From the NCBI GenBank assembly GCA_964503315.1, contig CAZCZL010000001.1, positions 186,001-250,000 of the forward strand: DNA of 64,000 nucleotides. Reading direction: 5' to 3'. This DNA is from FEB-12 sp964503315 (GTDB taxonomy: Bacteria > Zixibacteria > MSB-5A5 > GN15 > FEB-12). Positions within the stretch are counted from its first letter, which is position 1, and each line of letters opens with the position of its first letter. Shown here piece by piece: positions 34,000 to 42,898 of the stretch. A program made the translations under genes and the position numbers. The notes beneath the pieces are model-generated. The model saw only the letters and a list, made by a program, of their open reading frames with translations, ran no database searches and had not been told where the DNA came from.

Positions 34000-35685
34000 T
34001 CATGAATTGGAGCGTTGAATCAGATCTTCGTGGCTGGGTGATTCCGCCAGAAGATGTCCGCCGCGTGTCTCGTGGTACTTCACCGCCGCGCTGACGAACT
34101 CGCGGAACAGCGGATGCGGACGGAGTGGACGGGATTTCAGCTCCGGATGGAATTGCACACCGACAAACCATGGATGGGTCGGAACTTCGACAATCTCGAC
34201 CAGACGATTGTCTGGCGACGTCCCGGCCATCAGCAGGCCCCGATCGACCAGCATATCACGATAGGCGTTGTTCAGCTCGTAACGGTGTCGATGTCGTTCG
34301 GAAATTTCGGTAGTCCCGTAGGCTTCGTATGACCGGCTGTCTTTTCTCAGGATACATGGGTAAGCACCGAGGCGCATGGTACCGCCAAGCTCGGTTACCC
34401 CTTCCTGGTCAGCCATGAGATGGATCACCGGATGTTTCAGGTCGCGATAAAACTCGTAGCTGTGCGCGTCTTCAAGACCGCAGACATTGCGGGCATATTC
34501 AATCACCGCGCACTGCATACCCAGGCAGATGCCGAAGAACGGGATATTGCGCTCGCGTACATAGCGGATAGCCTCGATCTTCCCTTCCACGCCGCGCTCT
34601 CCAAAACCACCGGGGATCAAGAGACCGTCGACATCATACAGGAACTTCCCGGCTCCCCCCTGCTTAATATCTTCCGAGCTGATCCAAATGAGACTCACCT
34701 CGGCGTCGGAAGTCACCCCCGCATGCACGAACGATTCAATGATCGACTTATACGCGTCCTTCAGATTCACATACTTGCCGCAGATCCCGATCTTGATATG
34801 CTTACGCGGGTTCTTGACGGTGTGAACCATCTGGCTCCACTCGGTCAGGTCTGGTTGGGGGACATTCCAACGGAAATGGTCGCAGACGATCTGGTCAAGT
34901 TGCTGGTCATGGAAATGGAGAAGCACTTCATAGATCGTGGGGACATCTTCCGCAGCGATCACATTGCGGGTCGGGACCGAACAGAAGAGCGATATCTTCT
35001 GGCGGAGTCCTTCATTCAGCGGTTTGGATGACCGGCACAGCAGGATATTCGGCTGGATTCCAATCTCGCGGAGTTCTTTGACCGAGTGTTGAGTCGGTTT
35101 CGTTTTGAATTCGCCGGCTGCGGAGAGATGCGGAACAAGCGTGACATGGATGTACATCACATTCTCCGCGCCTTCTTCCATGCCGATCTGACGGATCGCT
35201 TCCAGGAAAGGGAGCGACTCGATATCACCGACGGTTCCGCCGATCTCGCAAATGACGACATCCGGCTTCTCACTATGCGCCGGCAGTTTGCGAACGCGAC
35301 TCTTGATCTCCTCGGTGATATGTGGGATCACCTGCACCGTGGCACCGAGGTAATCGCCGCGACGTTCGCGAGAGATCACGGTGTGATAGACCTGACCGGT
35401 CGTGACATTGTTCGCTTTATCCATCGACTGATCGAGGAAGCGTTCGTAGTGGCCAAGGTCGAGATCGGTTTCGGAACCGTCATCGAGTACATAGACCTCG
35501 CCGTGCTGGAACGGGTTCATGGTGCCCGGGTCGACATTGAGATATGGATCGAACTTGATAGAGCGAACTTTGAGCCCCCGCTTCTGGAGCAGGAAACCGA
35601 GCGAGGATGCGGCAATTCCTTTGCCCAGCGACGAGACCACTCCGCCCGTTACAAAGACATACTTGGTTGAATCAGTGGCAGACAT
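34000..35685 (-). CDS. pyrG: CTP synthase
   Basis: A 561-residue enzyme making CTP from UTP, ATP and glutamine. The synthetase half starts KYVFVTGGVVSSLGKGIAASS with its P-loop. The glutaminase half holds PGGFGERG, GICLGMQCAVIEYARN with the catalytic Cys, and VQFHPELKSRP with the His and Glu. An AGGGAAT ribosome site precedes the ATG. Its neighbour kdsB uses the CTP produced. Confidence 0.97.
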   Translation of the reverse strand: MSATDSTKYVFVTGGVVSSLGKGIAASSLGFLLQKRGLKVRSIKFDPYLNVDPGTMNPFQHGEVYVLDDGSETDLDLGHYERFLDQSMDKANNVTTGQVYHTVISRERRGDYLGATVQVIPHITEEIKSRVRKLPAHSEKPDVVICEIGGTVGDIESLPFLEAIRQIGMEEGAENVMYIHVTLVPHLSAAGEFKTKPTQHSVKELREIGIQPNILLCRSSKPLNEGLRQKISLFCSVPTRNVIAAEDVPTIYEVLLHFHDQQLDQIVCDHFRWNVPQPDLTEWSQMVHTVKNPRKHIKIGICGKYVNLKDAYKSIIESFVHAGVTSDAEVSLIWISSEDIKQGGAGKFLYDVDGLLIPGGFGERGVEGKIEAIRYVRERNIPFFGICLGMQCAVIEYARNVCGLEDAHSYEFYRDLKHPVIHLMADQEGVTELGGTMRLGAYPCILRKDSRSYEAYGTTEISERHRHRYELNNAYRDMLVDRGLLMAGTSPDNRLVEIVEVPTHPWFVGVQFHPELKSRPLRPHPLFREFVSAAVKYHETRGGHLLAESPSHEDLIQRSNS

Positions 35686-35699
35686 ATCTATTCCCTGTA

Positions 35700-36437
35700 T
35701 TAAACTAATTCCAACTTACGAATATCATCCGGCGTGTCAACGGAGATCGAAGTCACTTTGCTTTCGAACAAACCGATCATACCGCCATGTTCGAGAATGC
35801 GAAGTTGCTCGAGTGATTCCGTTTTTTCGATCGGCGCGGGCTTCCAGCGCGCAAACGACTCCAACCCTTTGCGCCGGAAGAAGTAGACACCGATGTGCTT
35901 GAGGTAAGGGTACTGCAAGAGCCGGTCATCTGAATCTGGATGCTGGACAAATGGAATCGGGTATCGCGAAAACCAGAGTGCCATTCCCGCCTGTGAGCGG
36001 ACCACCTTCACAGTATTTGGATCATATAATTCTTCGTCAGAGCTGATGGCCGTCGCAGTGGTCGCAAACAACAATTTGGGGGAACGCCGCATCAGGTCGA
36101 TCCCTTTATCGATCACCCTGGCCGGAAGGGTCAGATTATCGGCCTGAATGTTGATAATGATATCACCGCCGAGTTTGGCCGCGATCTCAGCGACCCTATC
36201 GGAACCGGATGGATGTGACTTGCGAGATAGGATGACTTCAGCACCGAATTCTTCGGCCGCTGACTTGATCTCCCTGCTGTCGGTGGCGATGACCAGACGG
36301 TCCACTCGCTTGGCGCGGCGCATTTCGTTCCACACATAAAAAAGAAGCGGCTTTCCTTTGAAGGGATACAACACCTTTCCGGAAAACCGCCGGGACCCTA
36401 ACCGCGCCGGGATGACTGCGAGAACTCTTGGTTTCAT
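35700..36437 (-). CDS. kdsB: CMP-Kdo synthetase (3-deoxy-manno-octulosonate cytidylyltransferase), variant motif
   Basis: A 245-residue cytidylyltransferase that activates Kdo for lipid A. VIPARLGSRRFSGKVL is the CTP-binding start; HPSGSDRVAEIA and NTVKVV follow the family. The block normally VQGDEPL reads IQADNLTL, retaining the metal-binding Asp but not the Gly-Glu-Pro context. KHIGVYFFRR, EKTESLEQLRIL and VDTPDD support KdsB. The change could reflect lineage divergence or another 3-deoxy-ulosonate substrate. Overlaps gatC (ATGA). Confidence 0.88.
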   Translation of the reverse strand: MKPRVLAVIPARLGSRRFSGKVLYPFKGKPLLFYVWNEMRRAKRVDRLVIATDSREIKSAAEEFGAEVILSRKSHPSGSDRVAEIAAKLGGDIIINIQADNLTLPARVIDKGIDLMRRSPKLLFATTATAISSDEELYDPNTVKVVRSQAGMALWFSRYPIPFVQHPDSDDRLLQYPYLKHIGVYFFRRKGLESFARWKPAPIEKTESLEQLRILEHGGMIGLFESKVTSISVDTPDDIRKLELV

Positions 36438-36724
36438 CCCCCAATGACCTTTGGCACGAGGAAAAACTCCCCGTCTTGCTGGGGTGCGTTGGCGAGCGCC
36501 TTGTCGCGCGGAAGCGAGGGCTCGGCAATATCTTCGCGGAACACATTCTCCGCGGTGATGAACTGGTTTTGCGGCTCCACCCCGTCAGTCTCCACTGACT
36601 TGAGCTGATCAATGTGATCAAGAATGACCGTCAGCTCGGTGGTGTAGCGTTCAATCTCTTCGGGAGTCAGATTCAGCCGCGCCAGGCGGGCAATATGCTC
36701 TACTTGGGCTTTTGAGAGTGGCAT
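36434..36724 (-). CDS. gatC: Aspartyl/glutamyl-tRNA amidotransferase subunit C
   Basis: A 96-residue small subunit that stabilises GatAB. HIARLARLNLTPEEIERYTTE is the family core, and VEPQNQFI, FREDI and VPKVIGG match known GatC. ATG 36724 is preferred; eight further residues upstream have no counterpart. Only gatC is here; gatA and gatB are not in the window. Its end overlaps the kdsB start by 4 bases. No clear ribosome site is visible. Confidence 0.92.
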   Translation of the reverse strand: MPLSKAQVEHIARLARLNLTPEEIERYTTELTVILDHIDQLKSVETDGVEPQNQFITAENVFREDIAEPSLPRDKALANAPQQDGEFFLVPKVIGG

Positions 36725-36886
36725 GGGTGAAGTTACGGAACAGGCCATCGGTCGTCAAGGGCAAAAACCAGACAATTGAAACAGGCCTGAACGGCGCAAA
36801 TAAGTTGTTTGGGGCGCTAAAGTTATCGGCACGTGTTCCGACATTTCCAATACATGTACCATAATGAAACAAGGAAATATGGGACT

Positions 36887-38272
36887 ATGACACCCGGGCA
36901 GTTTCACCTTGAAGCGGAGTTAACCGACCGTGTCGCCACACGTCAGGCTGACACGCGCCTCTCTGACCAGGCATCGGATGCCGGTATCGTTTCACTTCTC
37001 ATTAGTGTAGCCACGCGGGGATGGTTGACCGACCACGAGAAAGAGCTACTCGATTCCCTCGTGCCGTCACACAGCATTAGCTTCTTGACTTACGATGGCC
37101 AGTATCTTCATCCGGAGGCTGTGCCACTCTTGAATCCCGAACAGCTTGAAGCCTCCTACCTGCAGGAAAACGCGGTCTACTCGCATCGGCAACGACTGGT
37201 CTCCGGATCGTTCACGAGCAGCCGTGTCCACGCTGCAAGGCTGGGAGAGCTGAGTGGGAAACAGCTCACGTTCGGGATGGTCGGACAGGATCGAAGTGGT
37301 ATGTTCGACCACACGGGTGACAACTTTGCCATCTTGGTGGGGCGGTTCCGTACAGCGGTCCAACGCGTGCGGCCCGCAGTTGAACGCTTGATGACGGTGT
37401 TGACCTCTGACACTCCTGCTTTACTGATCAATCGATGCTCCGGTCGAATAATCGCGGCGAATGCAACTCTGTGTTCAAAGCTTGATGGTGACTTGGGGGA
37501 GATAGTCGATTCAGAGTTTAGCACATGCAAAAGCAGATTAAACAATCTGCTCGAACGACATTCCCTTCACGCCGAGAACTTACGGGTTGGTGAGATAGAT
37601 CTCTCACTCATCAGTTTTGTGCCACGCCGTACACGGGCCGGAGAAATGGCCGGAGAAATGTACCCGAAATTCATCGAAAGTCTGCGTCGGGCGACTCAGG
37701 CGCTTCATTCGACCGCGCATCATCTTGAAGGAATAATCACCTGGCAACCGGGCCATCCGGAGACCGAACTTCTCCGCCTTATCCATGAAGAAACGACGGA
37801 GTTGGAGCAGATCGTTCATCGCTACCAGTTGCTGACTGTTTTCGGGCAACTCAGAGCGGAAACGATCAATCCTGCTGACGAATTGCGCAAAACAGTTACG
37901 CACGCCGCGATACATCATCCTTCGCGACAACTGACCATGACCGAGCAGTGGTCCTCGCGTGTCGTATTGAATCTCCCGACAGAGGCGCTAGCTGTCTTGT
38001 ATGAGACCATTCTGGAGGTTCATCTCACCTCCAGTGGATGTATGACCACTACTTCGGTCGCCCTCGACGCTGATCCGGCCGGACTGCTGGAGATCCGTGT
38101 TGCGACTACTTCGCCAAACGCAACCGCCCATCTACACTGTTCCAGCGACTGGAGCGACTACATAGAGTCGTTGGGGAGACTCCTTGGCTTCACCGTACAC
38201 CACCGTTTCGCGGACGGCACGAGAATTGAAACCATCCTGACTCACCATAAGGATTCACGCACCCATGAATAA
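36887..38272 (+). CDS. Diverged sensor histidine-kinase-like protein
   Basis: About 461 residues, with no signal or membrane helix. Residues 30-165 look GAF-like; 170-230 PAS-like (DTPALLINRCSGRIIAANATL); 262-320 form a helical pair where the dimerisation domain should be, containing ALHSTAHHLEGII but no canonical HE/D-x-x-x-P box. The rest (330-455) has the length of an ATP-binding domain, but I see no N box, no D-x-G-x-G and no G2 loop. It overlaps the following NtrC-type gene by 8 bases, as sensor/regulator pairs do. It may therefore be an unorthodox or inactive kinase, perhaps a phosphatase or binding partner. ATG 36887 has AAGGA about 11 bases upstream. Confidence 0.6.
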   Translation: MTPGQFHLEAELTDRVATRQADTRLSDQASDAGIVSLLISVATRGWLTDHEKELLDSLVPSHSISFLTYDGQYLHPEAVPLLNPEQLEASYLQENAVYSHRQRLVSGSFTSSRVHAARLGELSGKQLTFGMVGQDRSGMFDHTGDNFAILVGRFRTAVQRVRPAVERLMTVLTSDTPALLINRCSGRIIAANATLCSKLDGDLGEIVDSEFSTCKSRLNNLLERHSLHAENLRVGEIDLSLISFVPRRTRAGEMAGEMYPKFIESLRRATQALHSTAHHLEGIITWQPGHPETELLRLIHEETTELEQIVHRYQLLTVFGQLRAETINPADELRKTVTHAAIHHPSRQLTMTEQWSSRVVLNLPTEALAVLYETILEVHLTSSGCMTTTSVALDADPAGLLEIRVATTSPNATAHLHCSSDWSDYIESLGRLLGFTVHHRFADGTRIETILTHHKDSRTHE

Positions 38273-39680
38273 CTCCGTAGACAATAGCACGATACGGATC
38301 CTCGTGATCGATGATGAACAGATGAGCCGCGAGTGCATTGTATCTGTTCTGGCCAGCGAGCAGTTCCAGGTCATGCAGGCCTCGAACGCCGCCGATGGTC
38401 TGGCGCTTACGCGCAAACACCAATTCGATCTTGTGATCACCGACCTACGAATAGGGGACGATTCGGGGATCGATGTGATCCGCACCGTCCAGTCAACCGT
38501 GCCGGAGACCGAGATCATCCTGATCACCGGATATGGGACAATCGAAAGCGCCGTCGAGGCCATCCAGGCCGGTGCGTTCGATTATCTCACCAAGCCGTTC
38601 TCCAACCAGCATCTGCTGGTCAAAGTGAATAAGGCGGTCGAGCGCAAGCAGATGAAGCGCGAGATCACAGTGCTGCGGCAACATGTCGCCATGAACTACG
38701 GGTTTGACAATATCGTCGGGATCTCCAAGGTCATGGCGCAACTCAAAGAAACAGCCCAGCGTGTCGCGCCGACAGATATTACGGTCCTCATTACCGGGCC
38801 CTCGGGAACCGGCAAGGAACTCTTTGCCAGGGCGATCCACCACCACTCCAATCGGCGGACCGGTAGTTTCGTGGCGGTAGACTGCAGCGCGATACCCGAG
38901 ACTCTCCTTGAATCAGAGCTGTTTGGCCACGTGAAGGGGTCTTTCACCAACGCATATAACGCTAAGAAGGGTCTGTTCGAGGAGGCACACGAGGGAACGC
39001 TGTTTTTGGATGAGGTCTCGAATATCCCCATGGCAACGCAGGCGAAATTGCTTCGTTTCCTACAGGAATCCGAAATACGTCCGGTGGGCGCGACCGAATC
39101 GAAGCGGGTTAATGTGCGGATCGTGGCAGCCACCAATCGCGATCTGAAGATCATGGTCCAGGAGGGGACGTTCCGCGAGGACCTCTATTTCCGCCTGAAT
39201 GTCATCCCGTTGAATCTCCCGCCACTGATAGAGCGGCCGGAAGATATCGAGATGCTGATCGATTACTTCCTTCGCAAGATATCGCACGACATGAAGGGTC
39301 ACACCGTGACCATCACGCGTCGGGCAGTTGACAAGATGCTTGGGCACAAGTGGCCGGGGAATGTCCGCGAACTGGAAAATGCGCTTAAGCGCGGCGCGGC
39401 GCTCTGCCAGGACAACCAGATAGACGTCAACGATGTCATCTTTATCGCCGGTGAACGCCCCGCGATCGACAACGAGATTCCGACGAAGATGTCTATCACG
39501 TTCCGCGGTGGACGCCTTGACGCGGAACAACGCTCGCTGATCGTTAAGTCGCTGGCGGAGAATGACTGGAATTTCACACGAACGGCTCAAGAGCTTGGTA
39601 TCGGACGAACCACGCTTTGGCGCAAGATCAAGAAATACAACCTCACCAAGTTGGGAGTTATCGACGAGGTCGAGGTTTAG
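38265..39680 (+). CDS. NtrC-family sigma54-dependent response regulator
   Basis: A 471-residue response regulator. Receiver domain 10-125 with phosphoacceptor Asp60 (LVITDLR) and Lys110; AAA+ domain with Walker A GPSGTGKE (178-185) and Walker B GTLFLDE (244-250); a C-terminal Fis-type helix-turn-helix with AQELGIGRTTLWRKIKK. The sigma54-contact loop normally GAFTGA reads GSFTNA (225-230). Overlaps the diverged sensor gene, so the two are translated together. Target genes are unknown. Confidence 0.93.
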   Translation: MNNSVDNSTIRILVIDDEQMSRECIVSVLASEQFQVMQASNAADGLALTRKHQFDLVITDLRIGDDSGIDVIRTVQSTVPETEIILITGYGTIESAVEAIQAGAFDYLTKPFSNQHLLVKVNKAVERKQMKREITVLRQHVAMNYGFDNIVGISKVMAQLKETAQRVAPTDITVLITGPSGTGKELFARAIHHHSNRRTGSFVAVDCSAIPETLLESELFGHVKGSFTNAYNAKKGLFEEAHEGTLFLDEVSNIPMATQAKLLRFLQESEIRPVGATESKRVNVRIVAATNRDLKIMVQEGTFREDLYFRLNVIPLNLPPLIERPEDIEMLIDYFLRKISHDMKGHTVTITRRAVDKMLGHKWPGNVRELENALKRGAALCQDNQIDVNDVIFIAGERPAIDNEIPTKMSITFRGGRLDAEQRSLIVKSLAENDWNFTRTAQELGIGRTTLWRKIKKYNLTKLGVIDEVEV

Positions 39681-39707
39681 CAAGTATACGAGTCAAGGAA
39701 GACCGTA

Positions 39708-39738
39708 GGCGGTAACGGGATTTCCGGTGCCGCCTTTT
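39708..39738 (+). terminator. Terminator of the sensor/NtrC operon
   Basis: GGCGG (39708-39712) pairs with CCGCC (39730-39734), extended inward by TAACGG/CCGGTG with a mismatch, and TTTT follows. It lies just past the regulator stop and before the convergent mltG end. Confidence 0.65.
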
Positions 39739-39745
39739 ACTTTGG

Positions 39746-40870
39746 TTAATTTCGCTGATTGAGCCGGGCGCGACGGCGAGCGTTGTTGTGCTCGTCGTTG
39801 GTCCGCGAAAAGATGTGTCCGCCGGTACCATCGGCAACAAAATAGAGGTAGTCAGAGCCATCCGGACGCATCGCCGCCAGAATCGACGCCAGCCCTGGGG
39901 AATTGATCGGAGTCGGCGGAAGCCCCTGAATTCGATAGGTATTGTAAATAGTAGTGCTGTCGAGGTCCGCGCGAATAAGCGGCCTGTCCAGTCCACCCAG
40001 ACCATAGATCACTGTGGGGTCAGCGTCCAACGTCATTCCCAGTCTAAGGCGATTCAGATAGACAGAGGCCACACGACTTCGCTCCGACGCCAGAGGGGTC
40101 TCGGCCTCGATGATCGAGGCAAGCACAAGTGTCTGATACTTGTTTAATCCCGTGGCAATTGGCTGTCGCCAGAGTGAGTCGGTACGGTCATGAAAGGTCT
40201 GGACCATCTCGGCGATCACCGCGCGATAGGAGACACCGAGAGCAAAAGAGTAGGTTTCCGGGAAGAGATGTCCCTCCAGATATGGAACCTCTAAGCTATC
40301 CAGGAAGTCTCGGTCATGAGCCAGGGCCATGATCGACGCGGAATCGAGCTGGAGCTTTGTTTGGAGCACCGACGCGACTCTCCAAATCGGCATCCCCTCG
40401 GGAATAGTGACTTCGGTCAATTCGACATCGCCGCGCGCAAACTTGTCCAGAACTGAGCGTGCCGAATTCTCGCCGGTAAAGACATATGTACCCGATAGGA
40501 GTCTTCGATCGATCTTGAGCAATCGTGCCGGGTAGACCAGCATCCATCGTTCCGACACAACCCCTTTGGTGACCAATTCATCCGCTACACTTCTGAACGA
40601 TTTGCCGCTCTCAACGGCGATTGAGACTTTTCGATCACCCAGGTCGGCTGACCGGGTGTAGAGGAAAAAGAGAATGGCAGTTGCAGCAATCCCTATCCCT
40701 GCGGCTGCAGCGATGGCCATTCCCCAGGACATCGTCGGCCGCCGAAAACGGTTGAATATCCAGGCTATCAGTCGGATGATGAGCAATCCCAGGCCCACAA
40801 ATAGAAGGAAGATAGTGGTGAGCGCGTACCAGAGGTATTCCCAGAACTGGATATTGGCATCACCCCTCAC
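39746..40870 (-). CDS. mltG: Endolytic murein transglycosylase MltG (YceG-like)
   Basis: A 374-residue inner-membrane lytic transglycosylase that cleaves nascent glycan strands and sets their length. A membrane helix at about 52-72 precedes the LysM-like part (KSFRSVADELVTKGVV) and the catalytic domain, where Glu lies in LASIIEAETP. The later blocks LPPTPINSPGLASI, YLYFVADGTGGHIFS and EHN are conserved. It starts at GTG inside the end of ruvX, an 11-base overlap. Confidence 0.92.
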   Translation of the reverse strand: MRGDANIQFWEYLWYALTTIFLLFVGLGLLIIRLIAWIFNRFRRPTMSWGMAIAAAAGIGIAATAILFFLYTRSADLGDRKVSIAVESGKSFRSVADELVTKGVVSERWMLVYPARLLKIDRRLLSGTYVFTGENSARSVLDKFARGDVELTEVTIPEGMPIWRVASVLQTKLQLDSASIMALAHDRDFLDSLEVPYLEGHLFPETYSFALGVSYRAVIAEMVQTFHDRTDSLWRQPIATGLNKYQTLVLASIIEAETPLASERSRVASVYLNRLRLGMTLDADPTVIYGLGGLDRPLIRADLDSTTIYNTYRIQGLPPTPINSPGLASILAAMRPDGSDYLYFVADGTGGHIFSRTNDEHNNARRRARLNQRN

Positions 40871-41285
40871 GATGATCCTCCAGATATCGTTGCAGGATGA
40901 TGACAGCGGCTATCCGATCGACCCGTTTCTTGTCCTTCCTGACCTTCTGACCGTGCGCGCGGATGATCGAAGAGGCCTCGCGGGAAGTATCGGCCTCATC
41001 GACCCGAATGATGGGGCCTGAGTAATGGGCGGACAGCTTTTCGACGAATGAGTCTATCTCTTCGCACTTCCTGCTTCTATCGCCGGACGCGAGGAGCGGG
41101 TAACCTATTACGACAGTGGCCGGGTTGTACTCAGCGATGACCCCGGCGACAAACTTGACCGCCTCAGCCATGGACTTGATCTCGAGTGTGGTCAGGGCTG
41201 AGGCAATGATCGCCATCGGGTCGGATTTCGCCAATCCGATCCGTTTGGTGCCATAGTCAATTGCCAGGATAGTGCGGTCCTTCAT
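40860..41285 (-). CDS. ruvX: Holliday-junction-resolvase-like RuvX/YqgF
   Basis: A 141-residue RNase-H-fold protein. AIDYGTKRIGLAKSDPM carries the first catalytic Asp, VVIGYPL the second strand, and RVDEADTSREA the third region. In other bacteria it takes part in 16S rRNA 5' end processing. Full length. Sits between guaA and mltG. Confidence 0.93.
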   Translation of the reverse strand: MKDRTILAIDYGTKRIGLAKSDPMAIIASALTTLEIKSMAEAVKFVAGVIAEYNPATVVIGYPLLASGDRSRKCEEIDSFVEKLSAHYSGPIIRVDEADTSREASSIIRAHGQKVRKDKKRVDRIAAVIILQRYLEDHREG

Positions 41286-41359
41286 GACCCCGCAATCTAC
41301 CGGTGTTCAAAGGCCGGAGTCAAAAAGAATGTTGGCCGGCGAACCGACCCGTCGAAGTA

Positions 41360-42898
41360 CTACTCCCACTCGATCGTCGCCGGGGGCTTGGACGAGATAT
41401 CGTAGGTCACCCGGTTGACACCGCGGACATTTCGGATGATCCGGTTGGAGATGTGGGCAAGGATTTCGTTGTCGATACGCGCCCAGTCGGCGGTCATGCC
41501 ATCGACGGACGTGACCGCACGAAGCGCCACGACATTCTCATACGTGCGTTCGTCTCCCATCACCCCGACCGCCTTGACCGGGAGCAACACCGCAAAGGCC
41601 TGCCAGATATCGTCGTAGATATTGTTCTTATGTAGCTCTTCGATGAAGATATGGTCGACTTCGCGAAGCAGGTCACACCGTTCCTTGGTTATATCCCCCA
41701 GAATGCGAACCGCCAAGCCGGGCCCCGGGAACGGGTGGCGGCGGATAAACTGCTCCGGGAGTCCGAGCTTACGGCCAAGGGAGCGGACCTCGTCCTTGAA
41801 CAGCTCACGGAGCGGCTCAACCAGTTTCAGTTTCATCCGCTCTTTCAAACCGCCGACATTATGGTGAGACTTGATCGTCACCGACGGTCCCTTGAACGAA
41901 GTTGATTCGATAACATCGGGGTAGAGTGTCCCCTGACCGAGGAAATCAACTGAACCTATTTTTTCGGCTTCCTCTTCGAAGACATCGATGAATGTCGCGC
42001 CAATTATCTTTCGCTTTTTCTCGGGGTCCTCGACGCCAGCAAGCCGCTGAAGAAACAGATCCGAGGCATCTACAGGGTAAAGATTAATGCCGAGAGTCTT
42101 GAGCATAGCGGTGACATCCTCGAACTCATTCTTGCGGAGCATCCCGGTATTGACAAAGACAGCATGGAGCCGCTCGGCTATGGCGCGATGCAGCAACATT
42201 GCCGCGACTGTCGAATCAACACCGCCGGAGATACCAAGCAAAACCTTTCCCTGCCCCACCTGCGCGCGGATACGGGAAATCGATTCATCCACAAGAGATT
42301 CCGTTGTCCAGTCTCCCTGCAATCTGCAAATATCAAAGAGGAAGTTGTGAAGTATCTGCTTCCCCTCGGCGGTGTGGTGGACTTCCGGATGAAATTGTAC
42401 GCCGTAGATGTGGCGGACGTCATCGGCTATCGCCGCGACGGCGAGACCGTCGCTGGCGCCAGTGACATGGAAGCCGCCGGGGAGCGTAACGATCGAATCA
42501 GCGTGGGACATCCAGACCTGGCTCTGGGCCGACAGAGAACGGAACAGCGGAGACGTGTCATCAGGCTTGAAAGCGGCGCGACCATACTCGCGATGTTCAC
42601 TTTTGACCAGTTTCCCGCCAAACACATCAGCCAACAACTGCATACCGTAGCAGATCGCGAGGATCGGTACGCCGATCTCGAAAAATTCGCGTCCAACCCT
42701 CGGAGCATCTACATCCGCAAGCGAGGACGGGCCACCGGACAGAATATACCCCCGCACATTGCGGTCGCGATATTTGGCAAGGTCGGCGTTGAACGGGACG
42801 ATCTCGCAATACACATGGGCTTCGCGAATGCGACGGGCGATCAATTGCGTGTACTGAGAGCCAAAATCCAGGATCAGTACCATTTCATGGGTGGCCAC
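41360..42898 (-). CDS. guaA: GMP synthase (glutamine-hydrolysing)
   Basis: A 512-residue bifunctional enzyme. The amidotransferase half has Cys83 in AICYGMQ, His170 and Glu172 in QFHPEVHHT; the ATP-pyrophosphatase half has SGGVDS (224-229). The end HPFPGPGLAVRI and final IEWE are characteristic. It begins at GTG, sharing a base with the nadB stop (TAGTG), so the two are coupled. Confidence 0.97.
   Translation of the reverse strand: MATHEMVLILDFGSQYTQLIARRIREAHVYCEIVPFNADLAKYRDRNVRGYILSGGPSSLADVDAPRVGREFFEIGVPILAICYGMQLLADVFGGKLVKSEHREYGRAAFKPDDTSPLFRSLSAQSQVWMSHADSIVTLPGGFHVTGASDGLAVAAIADDVRHIYGVQFHPEVHHTAEGKQILHNFLFDICRLQGDWTTESLVDESISRIRAQVGQGKVLLGISGGVDSTVAAMLLHRAIAERLHAVFVNTGMLRKNEFEDVTAMLKTLGINLYPVDASDLFLQRLAGVEDPEKKRKIIGATFIDVFEEEAEKIGSVDFLGQGTLYPDVIESTSFKGPSVTIKSHHNVGGLKERMKLKLVEPLRELFKDEVRSLGRKLGLPEQFIRRHPFPGPGLAVRILGDITKERCDLLREVDHIFIEELHKNNIYDDIWQAFAVLLPVKAVGVMGDERTYENVVALRAVTSVDGMTADWARIDNEILAHISNRIIRNVRGVNRVTYDISSKPPATIEWE

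Noticed and set aside
36749..36886. Sigma54 promoter before the sensor gene (GGCACG near 36828)
   Set aside because: The -12 TTGC element is missing at the right spacing.
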